From an uncultured Collinsella sp. (GTDB lineage: Bacteria > Actinomycetota > Coriobacteriia > Coriobacteriales > Coriobacteriaceae), in NCBI GenBank assembly GCA_900541695.1, contig UQKL01000014.1, positions 1 through 64,000 on the forward strand: 64,000 nt of DNA, written 5' to 3'. Below the pieces are notes generated by a model. It saw only the letters and a list, made by a program, of their open reading frames with translations. It did no database searches and was not told where the DNA came from. The translations under genes were made by a program, and so were the position numbers. Position 1 is the stretch's first letter. Every line of letters starts with the position of its first letter. Of the stretch, positions 1 through 7,001 are shown piece by piece.

Positions 1-2
1 AT

Positions 3-79
3 TGGTGCGGCGTATAGGATTCGAACCTATGACGTTCTGATTCGTAGTCAGACCCTCTATCCAGCTGAGGTAACGCCGC
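3..79 (-). tRNA. tRNA-Arg (anticodon ACG)
   Basis: The minus strand folds into a complete cloverleaf. The acceptor stem GCGGCGT pairs with ACGCCGC, the anticodon arm TCTGA-CTACGAA-TCAGA gives anticodon ACG, and the T-loop is TTCGAAT. The CCA end is encoded in the DNA (plus-strand TGG at 3-5). The gene decodes CGN arginine codons. It lies at the window edge. Confidence 0.97.
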
Positions 80-90
80 AGCGCAAGACA

Positions 91-120
91 TATAAAACCA
101 CTTTAGTTAGTTGGAGTCAA
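91..120 (-). promoter_or_regulatory. Probable sigma-70 promoter of tRNA-Arg
   Basis: On the minus strand TTGACT (115-120) is followed after 18 nt by TTTATA (91-96), about 12 nt before the tRNA 5' end. Position and hexamers fit a housekeeping promoter. The exact -10 register is uncertain because the stretch is T/A rich. Confidence 0.6.
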
Positions 121-153
121 GCACAATCTCAAACTTTTTGGAGAATATGTTCC

Positions 154-531
154 TCACGCAGCTCCGCATGCGCCAATGTCCCCCATACGATCAATCGGTT
201 TTTCAACTACATCGAACCCAGCACCGAGCTCCCCCAGAAGCGACCGCACCCGTTGGGCACAGTCGTAGTCAGCAAACGAGATGCTCAGCATTCGGGCCAC
301 CTGATTAGAAGTTCCAACACCATAGAAGTGCTCAAGGACAACAAGCGCCTCATGCGCCACAAACGTCTCGACCACATGCGGCGACTCCTCATAGCACCAT
401 TGCGTCAATGGCCCCTCACTCGTCTGCCGAACCACCAAGCCACCCATACCCGACGGCTCGCACGTTACCAGCAGGTGCTCCCCGCCCTCATCGCTCTGGA
501 ACAAAACAACCCGCTCGTCGAACAGCTCCAT
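154..531 (-). CDS. Hypothetical protein, possibly SOS-regulated
   Basis: This 125-residue soluble protein is acidic and has no membrane segment, signal peptide or domain that I recognise. The ATG at 531 is preferred because AAAGGGG lies 5 nt upstream; the adjacent GTG at 534 is an alternative. The composition (many acidic residues, regular hydrophobic spacing) looks like a real protein, whereas the opposite-strand frame is Arg/His rich and looks like a shadow. Its promoter region carries a LexA-like box (591-604) and a possible -10 TATGCT (565-570), so a DNA-damage-induced role is possible. No function can be assigned from sequence. Confidence 0.6.
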   Translation of the reverse strand: MELFDERVVLFQSDEGGEHLLVTCEPSGMGGLVVRQTSEGPLTQWCYEESPHVVETFVAHEALVVLEHFYGVGTSNQVARMLSISFADYDCAQRVRSLLGELGAGFDVVEKPIDRMGDIGACGAA

Positions 532-590
532 CACATCCCCTTTCTCTTGCTCTTAGCTAGCAAAAGCATAGCAGGTAAATGGCTGTATAC

Positions 591-604
591 AGAACGTTTG
601 TTCG
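591..604 (-). promoter_or_regulatory. LexA (SOS) box-like palindrome
   Basis: The minus strand reads CGAACAAACGTTCT. It contains the core GAAC-N4-GTTC and matches 13 of 14 positions of the Gram-positive SOS box CGAACRNRYGTTYC. It lies about 20 nt upstream of a TATGCT -10 candidate, so bound LexA would cover the -35 region of the gene at 154-531. The site is a motif match only. Confidence 0.5.
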
Positions 605-650
605 TGTGTTTTCTATCGAGCTGTCCGCACGGCATGGTATAGCCGTACAC

Positions 651-679
651 AAAAAGGGCGCCCCTAAAAGGAGCGCCCT
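651..679 (-). terminator. Rho-independent terminator of serS
   Basis: On the minus strand a GC-rich stem (AGGGCGCTCC pairing with GGGGCGCCCT across a short T-rich loop) is followed by TTTTTGTG, 24 nt beyond the serS stop. Confidence 0.85.
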
Positions 680-702
680 CGCAAATCGCCTATGCAGCTA
701 GC

Positions 703-1986
703 TTACGCGACCGGCTCGATCTTCTCGAGGCCGCCCATGTAGGGACGCAGAACCTCGGGGATCGTGATGGTGCCGTCGGCGTTCTGGTAGTTCTCCAGAA
801 TGGCGGCCATGGTGCGGCCAGCCGGCAGGCCGGAACCGTTGAGGGTGTGCAGGTAGCGCGAGCCCTTGAAGTTCTCGGGGTCGCGATACTTGATGTTGGC
901 GCGACGGGCCTGGAAATCGCCGCAGTTAGAGCAGGAGCTGATCTCTTTGTAGGCGTTGTAGCTCGGCAGCCAGACCTCGATGTCGTAGGTCTGACGGGCA
1001 GAGAAGCCCAGGTCGCCGGTGCACAGGCTAATCACGCGATACGGAAGGCCCAGCTGCTGAAGCAGGAACTCGGCCTCGGCGGTCATGCTCTCGAGCTCCT
1101 CGTCGGACTCCTCCGGCTTGGCAAACTTGACCATCTCGACCTTGTCGAACTCGTGCTGGCGGATGATGCCGCGGGTGTCGCGACCAGCGGAGCCGGCTTC
1201 CTCGCGGAAGCAGGGGGTGAAGGCGGTGTAGCGGCGCGGCAGGGTATCAGCATCGAGAACCTCGCCGGCGTGCAGGTTGGTAAGCACGACCTCGGCGGTG
1301 GGGATCAGGAAGTTGTCGCCCGAGACGTGATAGGCGTCGTCCTCGAACTTGGGCAGCTGACCCGTGCCAAACATGGTCTGACGCTTGACGACGATGGGCG
1401 GCCACCACTCCTTAAAGCCACGGCTGGTGTGCGTGTCAAGGAAGAAGTTGATGAGGGCGCGCTCAAGACGGGCGCCGGCGCCACCGAGAACGGTAAAGCG
1501 GCTGCCGGAGAGCTTGTTGCCGCGCTCGAAATCGAGGATGTCGAGGTCGGTGCCCAGGTCCCAGTGCGGCTTAAAGTCGAAGTCGAACTCGCGCGGGGTG
1601 CCCCAACGACGGCGCTCGATGTTCTCGTCCTCATCCTTGCCGTACGGCGTGGCCTCGCAAGGGATGTTGGGAAGGTGAGCCATAAAGTCGTACTGCTCCT
1701 GCTCGAGAGCGGTGCGGCGCTCGGCCAGACCGTCAATCTTCTCGTTGACGGCGCGCACGGCCTCCTTGGCGGCCTCGGCCTCGTCCTTCTTGCCCTCCTT
1801 CATCAGGGCGCCAATCTTCTTGGACTCGGCGTTACGCGTGGCCTGGAGCTCCTCGACCTCGGTGATGACGGCACGGCGCTCGTCGTCGAGTTCAAAGAAC
1901 TTCTCGCGATCCCAAGACGTCTGGCGATTTGCCATGGCGGTATCGATGGCATCGGGGTTCTCGCGAACAAACTTGATATCAAGCAT
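703..1986 (-). CDS. serS: Serine--tRNA ligase
   Basis: This is a cytosolic class II aminoacyl-tRNA synthetase that charges tRNA-Ser with serine (and tRNA-Sec where present). The 427-residue protein has the family's usual length. The N-terminal long coiled-coil arm (about residues 30-105) grips the tRNA variable arm. The catalytic core follows, with motif 2 around [18 protein letters not shown] and motif 3 near the C-terminus ([19 protein letters not shown]). The start [10 protein letters not shown] is chosen because GGAGGA lies 7 nt upstream; an in-frame extension to 2013 has no such site. The gene is monocistronic, ending in a strong hairpin terminator. No T-box was seen upstream. Confidence 0.98.
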   Translation of the reverse strand: MLDIKFVRENPDAIDTAMANRQTSWDREKFFELDDERRAVITEVEELQATRNAESKKIGALMKEGKKDEAEAAKEAVRAVNEKIDGLAERRTALEQEQYDFMAHLPNIPCEATPYGKDEDENIERRRWGTPREFDFDFKPHWDLGTDLDILDFERGNKLSGSRFTVLGGAGARLERALINFFLDTHTSRGFKEWWPPIVVKRQTMFGTGQLPKFEDDAYHVSGDNFLIPTAEVVLTNLHAGEVLDADTLPRRYTAFTPCFREEAGSAGRDTRGIIRQHEFDKVEMVKFAKPEESDEELESMTAEAEFLLQQLGLPYRVISLCTGDLGFSARQTYDIEVWLPSYNAYKEISSCSNCGDFQARRANIKYRDPENFKGSRYLHTLNGSGLPAGRTMAAILENYQNADGTITIPEVLRPYMGGLEKIEPVA

Positions 1987-2097
1987 TAGATCCTCCGGCG
2001 ATATACATTCCATTTAGGTTGCAACCTTGTACATGTATGGGCAAGTATATACTTATGAGCGTTTACGACCCAACCCAACTACGCAAGAAGGCACCCA

Positions 2098-2271
2098 ATG
2101 GACGCAGTTTTTTCCTTTTTGTTTGGCACCCGCACCGGTTTTGCCATCCTTTTCGCCGGCGGCATCCTACTGTTTGCGATTCTTGCCTTTGTAATGGAGA
2201 AGCGCACCCATAAGATGTATGTCGACCGTGGCCCCAAGTCCGAGGACGAAGAAGACGGCTTCTGGGACTAG
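2098..2271 (+). CDS. Small single-pass membrane protein (57 aa)
   Basis: This short gene starts at ATG 2098 with AAGAAGG 7 nt upstream and encodes 57 residues. A hydrophobic segment at about residues 14-33 (rich in F, A, I, L, G) is followed by a basic stretch (EKRTHK) and a strongly acidic tail (KSEDEEDGFWD). This layout suggests an N-out or N-in membrane anchor with a cytosolic acidic tail. It is divergent from serS and is followed by a strong hairpin terminator, which supports it as a real transcription unit. The family is unknown to me. Small proteins of this type often modulate membrane complexes, but nothing here says which. Confidence 0.65.
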   Translation: MDAVFSFLFGTRTGFAILFAGGILLFAILAFVMEKRTHKMYVDRGPKSEDEEDGFWD

Positions 2272-2283
2272 CCTGCCAAAAAG

Positions 2284-2417
2284 AGACAGGCTTATTTTGG
2301 TCGGTTTTATCTGGGCAAACGCAAGCGCCCCGCAACTGGAATTGAGCCAGTCGCGGGGCGCTTTTCGTACATGCAACAAAACCGCAGGAAAAAACCTGCC
2401 AAAATAAACCTGTCCCT
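2284..2417. repeat. Inverted-repeat intergenic element
   Basis: An 18-19 bp imperfect inverted repeat (GAGACAGGCTTATTTTGG at 2284-2301 against CCAAAATAAACCTGTCCCT at 2399-2417) brackets about 97 bp. That interval contains the terminator at 2323-2368 and an internal AAAACCGCAGGAAA motif. The same AAAACCGCAGGA motif occurs twice inside the palindromic element at 53.5 kb. Confidence 0.5.
2323..2368 (+). terminator. Strong hairpin terminator
   Basis: AAGCGCCCCGC pairs with GCGGGGCGCTT, extended by CTGG/CCAG, and is followed by CTTTTCGT on the plus strand. It ends transcription of the small membrane protein gene. Confidence 0.8.
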
Positions 2418-2429
2418 AAATGGCGGGTT

Positions 2430-3200
2430 TTACTGGAGGGTGGCGTCGATGGCCTTGACCAGAGCGCTGCGCATGCCGGCGTCCTCGAGCGCGACGACGC
2501 CCTTGATGGTGGCGCCACCGGGTGAGCATACGGCATCCTTCATCGCCGCAGGATGCTGGCCAGTCGCAAGCTGTAGCTTTGCCGTGCCCAGCACCATCTG
2601 GCTCACAATGCGATAGGCATCGGCGCGCGGGATACCGTGCTTGACGGCCGCGTCGCCCAAGGCTTCAATCGCCATGGCGACAAATGCCGGTGCGCAACCG
2701 CCCACGGTACCGCCCACAAACAGCAGACTCGTGTCGAGCTCGACGACGGTGCCAAGCTTACCGAGCAGGTCGAGCACCACGGCACGCTGCTCGCCGTTGA
2801 GCGTAGAGGACTTCTCGCAGGCGATGACGCCCTCGCCCACCGAAACCGGCGTGTTGGGCACCGTCGAGATGTGTGCGACACCCGGCAGGACCTGCTCCCA
2901 CTTGGCGCTATCCCAGGTCCAGGCGACCGAAAGGACAACCTTGTCGGCAAGGGTTTCTTTGAGCGGAGCGAAGACCTTCTCAATCATGTATGGCTTGACC
3001 GCAGCAACCACGATATCGGATGCGGCGACAACCTCCGCCGCATCACGACAGGCAACCATCCCACGTGCCTCACAACGCTCGACCAAGGCGTCGTAGTGGC
3101 CCGCGCAGGCGCACATATCGCTCGCAGCCACACCGGCGGCGATCCAGCCATCGGCCATAGCGCTCGCCATATTGCCAAAACCGACAAATCCGATCTTCAT
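2430..3200 (-). CDS. proC: Pyrroline-5-carboxylate reductase
   Basis: ProC reduces 1-pyrroline-5-carboxylate to L-proline with NAD(P)H, the last step of proline synthesis, in the cytosol. The 256-residue protein starts MKIGFVGFGNMASAMADGW, a Rossmann GxGxxA-type dinucleotide site. The C-terminal dimerisation domain carries the family signature region (PGGATIKGVVALEDAGMRSALVKAID). The length is slightly shorter than the typical 260-280. A ribosome site (AGAGGA) lies upstream of ATG 3200. It stands alone between the inverted-repeat element and rlmH. Confidence 0.96.
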   Translation of the reverse strand: MKIGFVGFGNMASAMADGWIAAGVAASDMCACAGHYDALVERCEARGMVACRDAAEVVAASDIVVAAVKPYMIEKVFAPLKETLADKVVLSVAWTWDSAKWEQVLPGVAHISTVPNTPVSVGEGVIACEKSSTLNGEQRAVVLDLLGKLGTVVELDTSLLFVGGTVGGCAPAFVAMAIEALGDAAVKHGIPRADAYRIVSQMVLGTAKLQLATGQHPAAMKDAVCSPGGATIKGVVALEDAGMRSALVKAIDATLQ

Positions 3201-3273
3201 ATCTCATAGTCCTCTCAGACACGCTCTTCAAAACGAAGGCTATTGTCCCACGGCATTGTTTCGTATTGCCGAC

Positions 3274-3744
3274 CTATTTGTGATACGGCTCGCCACGGCT
3301 GATCTTGCAGGCGCGGTAGATTTGCTCCAGCAGCACCACGCGCGCCAAGTTGTGCGGCAAGGTAATACGTCCAAAGCTGAGCATCTCGTCGGCTCGTGTG
3401 CGCACGTCATCGCTCACGCCGTCCGATCCACCAATCACAAAGGCGATGTCGCTGTTACCACGCAGCATAAGATCGTCGAGCCGCGCCGAAAGCTCCTCGC
3501 TCGAGCGCTCTTTGCCCTCAATGGCAAGCAGGATCACATGCGCTCGAGGCGGCAGGGCTGCAAGAATCGCCGCACCCTCCTTGTCGCGTGCGGCATCCAC
3601 GCCGCCCGCCTTAGCCGGGTCGATATCGGCCACCTCGCGGATATCCACCTTGGCATAGGCACCTAGGCGCTTGGTGTACTCAGCGCACGCGTCCTTCCAA
3701 AAGCGCTCCTTGAGCTTACCGACGCAAACGACGGTGTATTTCAC
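3274..3744 (-). CDS. rlmH: 23S rRNA (pseudouridine1915-N3)-methyltransferase
   Basis: RlmH is a SPOUT-class methyltransferase that methylates pseudouridine 1915 of 23S rRNA in assembled 70S ribosomes, using SAM. The 156-residue protein has the normal family length. The C-terminal trefoil-knot region is clear (FVIGGSDGVSDDV near residue 100, then GRITLPHNLARVVLLEQIYRA and the terminal GEPYHK). The start is GTG (3744) with AAGGAG upstream. It begins 6 nt after the SPFH gene and is probably co-transcribed with it. Confidence 0.97.
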   Translation of the reverse strand: MKYTVVCVGKLKERFWKDACAEYTKRLGAYAKVDIREVADIDPAKAGGVDAARDKEGAAILAALPPRAHVILLAIEGKERSSEELSARLDDLMLRGNSDIAFVIGGSDGVSDDVRTRADEMLSFGRITLPHNLARVVLLEQIYRACKISRGEPYHK

Positions 3745-3750
3745 GCGCGT

Positions 3751-4689
3751 CTACTCCTTCGAATCGTTTTGAACTTTGCTGGCGGTCAGCATCTGCTCGA
3801 ACATCGAGGCCGACTGCGAGAAATCGCTCGGCAGTACGACCGTCGATGTTTTACCCGTGCGAGCGAACTCTGTCATCATCTCGGACCACTGCGTAAACAT
3901 GAACAGCTGGTTGGCCTCGTCGTTACCGACACCCGTCTCCTGGATGATCTCGAGCGAATCCTTGATGCCCAGCGCGATGGCCTTGCGCTGGTTGGCGATG
4001 CCTTCGCCCGCCTTTTCCATCGCCTCGGCCTCGGCGGTCGCCTCGGTGACGCGCTTGATGCGGTCGGCCTCGGCGAGCTCCTGCGCAGCAGCGCGCTTTC
4101 GCTGGGCAGCATTGATGTCGTTCATGGAGTTCTCGACCTCGGTCGGCAGCGCGATCTTGGTGATGAGTGTCGACACGAGGGTAAAGCCGTAGGCAGCCAT
4201 CTGCTCGGACACGGTGGCATTAACGTCCTTGGCGATGTCATCCTTCTTGGCAAAGACCTCATCGAGCGTATAGACAGGGATGGAAGAGCGCAGGGCGTCG
4301 GTGATGAAATCACGCATCTGGTCGACGGGCTCCTGCAGCATGTAGTAGCTCTTGTAGATGCCCGAATCTGCCGGGCCGGCGCCCATGTCATAGCTCACGT
4401 GGTACTGAGCAGAGACCTCAAGGCCGATGGTCACGTTGTCCTGGGTCTTAACGTCGATGCCAAAACCGTTTTTCATGGTGCGCAGACTCACCGTGGCGGC
4501 CTTGCGGTCGATCACGGGCACCTTCATGTGGAAGCCCGCGTTGACGATGCGATTGAACTTGCCCAGACGCTCGATGATCACGGCATGCTGCTGTTCAACG
4601 ACATAGCAGGCGTTGGGGAGCAGCAGCAACAAAATGATGATGGGAAGTAGAAAGCTCGTAAGGGCAGCGATGATACCGGACAACAGCAT
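3751..4689 (-). CDS. SPFH/Band 7 (stomatin-like) membrane protein
   Basis: The protein has an N-terminal transmembrane segment (about residues 5-26, LIALTS...LLLLLPNA region), then a Band 7/prohibitin domain (VVEQQHAVIIERLGKFNRI onwards), then a helical Ala/Glu-rich tail typical of SPFH oligomerisation (AAQRKRAAAQELAEADRIK). Such proteins form membrane-bound ring scaffolds and affect protease or membrane-domain organisation. The substrate or partner here is unknown. The start MLLSG at 4689 is chosen because GGAGAG lies just upstream; a 7-codon in-frame extension exists. At 312 residues it matches the family. rlmH follows by 6 nt. Confidence 0.9.
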   Translation of the reverse strand: MLLSGIIAALTSFLLPIIILLLLLPNACYVVEQQHAVIIERLGKFNRIVNAGFHMKVPVIDRKAATVSLRTMKNGFGIDVKTQDNVTIGLEVSAQYHVSYDMGAGPADSGIYKSYYMLQEPVDQMRDFITDALRSSIPVYTLDEVFAKKDDIAKDVNATVSEQMAAYGFTLVSTLITKIALPTEVENSMNDINAAQRKRAAAQELAEADRIKRVTEATAEAEAMEKAGEGIANQRKAIALGIKDSLEIIQETGVGNDEANQLFMFTQWSEMMTEFARTGKTSTVVLPSDFSQSASMFEQMLTASKVQNDSKE

Positions 4690-4760
4690 GGTCTCTCCTC
4701 TGATAGGCACACGTTGGCATTAGGATACCCGCACGAAGCAGCCACGTGACACCAACAGGA

Positions 4761-4824
4761 GGCCCATAACAAAAAAGCCCCCATTACTGGGAGCTTTTTC
4801 ATTTAGTGGTGCGGGCGAAAGGAC
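4761..4824. repeat. Partial duplicate of tRNA-Leu 3' end and terminator
   Basis: This 64-bp stretch repeats 4950-5014 with a few mismatches. It holds the last 18 nt of the tRNA-Leu gene (plus-strand TGGTGCGGGCGAAAGGAC) followed on the minus strand by a near-identical hairpin terminator. The rest of the tRNA is missing. The 125 bp between the copies is GC rich and contains small hairpins but no gene. Direct duplication of a tRNA 3' end is the usual trace of site-specific integration. Confidence 0.7.
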
Positions 4825-4964
4825 GTCCGCGTATCCGCTTCGCGGATCCGCACCGGCTTCGCCCGCCTGCCGGCGGACTCGCCAGCTCGCTAAAAACGCT
4901 CCGCGTTTTCTTTGCGCTCGCTCCTTCACAGGTTCAAGTCCCCGCGATGGGCCCATAACAAAAA

Positions 4965-4991
4965 AAGCTCCCATTGCTGGGAGCTCTTTCA
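4965..4991 (-). terminator. Terminator of tRNA-Leu
   Basis: On the minus strand AGCTCCCA pairs with TGGGAGCT across a 4-nt loop and is followed by a run of seven T, just after the tRNA CCA end. Confidence 0.8.
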
Positions 4992-4996
4992 TTTAA

Positions 4997-5083
4997 TGGT
5001 GCGGGCGAAAGGACTTGAACCTTCATGGGGTTGCCCCCATACGGACCTGAACCGTACGCGTCTGCCAATTCCGCCACGCCCGC
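4997..5083 (-). tRNA. tRNA-Leu (anticodon CAG)
   Basis: A class II tRNA with a long variable arm (TGGGGGCAACCCCA). The acceptor GCGGGCG pairs with CGCCCGC, the anticodon loop TTCAGGT gives CAG, and CCA is encoded (TGG at 4997-4999). It decodes CUG leucine codons. Its 3' 18 nt plus terminator are duplicated at 4761-4824. Confidence 0.97.
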
Positions 5084-5094
5084 GTGCAGGAATT

Positions 5095-5123
5095 AGAATA
5101 ACGGAGCGCCACCGCGAACGCAA
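5095..5123 (-). promoter_or_regulatory. Sigma-70 promoter of tRNA-Leu
   Basis: On the minus strand TTGCGT (5118-5123) is separated by exactly 17 nt from TATTCT (5095-5100), 11 nt upstream of the tRNA 5' end. Confidence 0.7.
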
Positions 5124-5126
5124 GAA

Positions 5127-6044
5127 CTATTTTTGAAAAAGTTGGTAGGCATTTTCCCAAGCGGCCTGCGCAATCGCCTCAGCATCCTCACCGGTACGAT
5201 CGACACGGTCGTTGACCAGCGTGTTTGCCGTGATAGAAATCATTGCCGGCTCGCACTCAAGACCACGAATGGGCTCCGGCGCCATATAGGGACAATCCGT
5301 CTCGAACAAAATGCGATCGAGCGGGGTCGCCGCAAATGCCTCGCGCACGTCGTCGTTGCGCTTAAAGGTGGCCGCGCCGCCATAGGCGATATAGCAGCCC
5401 AAACCCACAAAGCGCTCCATCGTAGCTCGATCCTCGCCAAAGCAGTGCAGCACGCAACCGGCCTGAGGCACGCCTACCTCGCGCAGCACGTTGTACGCAT
5501 CAACGTGCGAAGTGCGCTCCCCATCCGAGTCCTCGTGCCGCAGGTGCAGCTCCACCGGCACATTGCGGCGCACGGCAACTTCGAGCTGACGTACCATGCA
5601 ATCAATCTGCACACTGTGGGGCGCCGGCGCGATGTCGTCGTCGTAATCCATGTGATAGTCCAGACCGATCTCGCCGATGCCGACGCACAAAGGGTCATCG
5701 AGCGCAGCAACAACCTGTGCGTGAATGTCGTCGGTATAATCCGGCGCGCCATAGGGGTGAACGCCAGCGAGATACTTGATCTGCGGAATATCCCGCATCG
5801 GCAGAATTTCGCGCACGAGCCAGTCGCTATAGTCCGTCACGCTGCGCTTGTCGGCGATGGGGTCGAGCATCGTCACCAACAGATCGACGCCCGCGGCTTT
5901 GGCGCGCACGAGCGTTTCGGGCACTTCTTTGTCCCAAAACGAAAGCAGATGCGCATGCGTGTCGGCAAGCGGTGCCAAGGGCACGGGGCAGGCAACCGTC
6001 TTCTTTTTCTTGGTAAACGTCACGCGTTCGGCATTAAGCGTCAT
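5127..6044 (-). CDS. tatD: TatD family metal-dependent hydrolase (DNase)
   Basis: TatD proteins are TIM-barrel metal-dependent hydrolases with 3'-5' exonuclease/DNase activity. The metal ligands are visible: DTHAHL near residue 28, GEIGLDYH for the central Glu, HLRHE and LHCFGE for the His ligands, and ETDCPYMAP for the catalytic Asp. The 305 residues are longer than the usual 260, mainly through an N-terminal 20-residue extension. The ATG at 6044 overlaps the end of rsmA by 11 nt, so the two are translationally linked; rsmA-tatD adjacency is common in Gram-positive genomes. It is the last gene of a metG-rsmA-tatD string. Confidence 0.93.
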   Translation of the reverse strand: MTLNAERVTFTKKKKTVACPVPLAPLADTHAHLLSFWDKEVPETLVRAKAAGVDLLVTMLDPIADKRSVTDYSDWLVREILPMRDIPQIKYLAGVHPYGAPDYTDDIHAQVVAALDDPLCVGIGEIGLDYHMDYDDDIAPAPHSVQIDCMVRQLEVAVRRNVPVELHLRHEDSDGERTSHVDAYNVLREVGVPQAGCVLHCFGEDRATMERFVGLGCYIAYGGAATFKRNDDVREAFAATPLDRILFETDCPYMAPEPIRGLECEPAMISITANTLVNDRVDRTGEDAEAIAQAAWENAYQLFQK

Positions 6045-6894
6045 GGATTAGCTCCTGGGCCAGGCGGACAAAGTCAGCAACATCGAGCGTCTCGGCGCGC
6101 GTGGTGGGTGAGATACCGCAAGCCTCAAAGGCGGCATCGAGCACGTCCTTGGCAAAGCCGTTGGCGCTCATGGAATTGCGGATGGTCTTGCGACGCTGAG
6201 CAAATGCGGCGTCAATCACGCGGGTCACAAACTCGCGATCGAGTCCTTCGGGCACCACGCCGTCAACACGGTCGATACGCACGACGGCCGAGTCCACGTG
6301 CGGTGCCGGCATAAAGCAACGCGGCGGCACCTCAAAGCGACCCGTAACCTGCGCATACAGGCCCAGCTTTGCCGTATAGCCGCCATAGGTCTTGTTGCCC
6401 GGCGTTGCGGCAATGCGATCGGCAACCTCCTTTTGAACCATGACGACGGCGCGCTTGAGCGCGGGCATCGTCTGGAAGAACTGAAGGATGATCGTCGCCG
6501 CCACGTTATAGGGCAGATTCGCGACAAACACCGTGGGTTCACCACCGGCGGCCTGCTTAATCTGCTCCAGCGTCACCTTGAGCGCGTCGCCCATGATAAA
6601 GCGGAAGTTGGCGTAGTCGGCGGCATGGGCATCGAGCACCGGCTCGAGCTCGGGATCGGCCTCGATCGACGTGACGCACGCCGCCTCCTGCAGCAGCGCA
6701 AGCGTGAGCGTACCAACGCCCGGACCAACCTCGAGCACGCGTTCATCGCCCGCAAGCTCGGAAAGCTCGCAAATGCGCTCAATTACATGGTTGTCGATCA
6801 GGAAGTTCTGGCCCAGGCGATGCTTGGTCGCAAGGCCAAACTCCTCCAGCAACTCCCTTGTTGCCGTGGGGTTTGCCAAAGGCGAAGTTGTCAT
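6034..6894 (-). CDS. rsmA: 16S rRNA (adenine1518/1519-N6)-dimethyltransferase
   Basis: RsmA (KsgA) dimethylates two adjacent adenines in the 3' terminal hairpin of 16S rRNA late in 30S assembly, using SAM. Visible motifs are HRLGQNFLID at about residue 25, the SAM site VLEVGPGVGTLTLALL, and the catalytic VANLPYNVAATI. The start MTTSPLANP at 6894 has AAGGAGG 5 nt upstream and gives 286 residues, the normal length; a longer in-frame start at 6966 runs through the metG terminator hairpin and is unlikely. Kasugamycin sensitivity is governed by this enzyme in other bacteria. Confidence 0.97.
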   Translation of the reverse strand: MTTSPLANPTATRELLEEFGLATKHRLGQNFLIDNHVIERICELSELAGDERVLEVGPGVGTLTLALLQEAACVTSIEADPELEPVLDAHAADYANFRFIMGDALKVTLEQIKQAAGGEPTVFVANLPYNVAATIILQFFQTMPALKRAVVMVQKEVADRIAATPGNKTYGGYTAKLGLYAQVTGRFEVPPRCFMPAPHVDSAVVRIDRVDGVVPEGLDREFVTRVIDAAFAQRRKTIRNSMSANGFAKDVLDAAFEACGISPTTRAETLDVADFVRLAQELIHDA

Positions 6895-6932
6895 AGTTGC
6901 CTCCTTAGCATGGTGGCGGCGTCGTGAAACAA

Positions 6933-6962
6933 AAGGGCATGGACCGTTGCGGCCATGCCCTT
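6933..6962 (-). terminator. Hairpin after metG
   Basis: On the minus strand AAGGGCATGG pairs with CCATGCCCTT and is followed by TTGTTT. It lies between metG and the rsmA ribosome site, so read-through into rsmA may be partial. Confidence 0.7.
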
Positions 6963-7001
6963 GCATCTACACAGCAAATTGCCGATATGGCGCGCGGCGG
7001 C

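Noticed and set aside
4761-4824. A second tRNA-Leu gene
   Set aside because: Only the last 18 nt of the tRNA are present; no cloverleaf can form.
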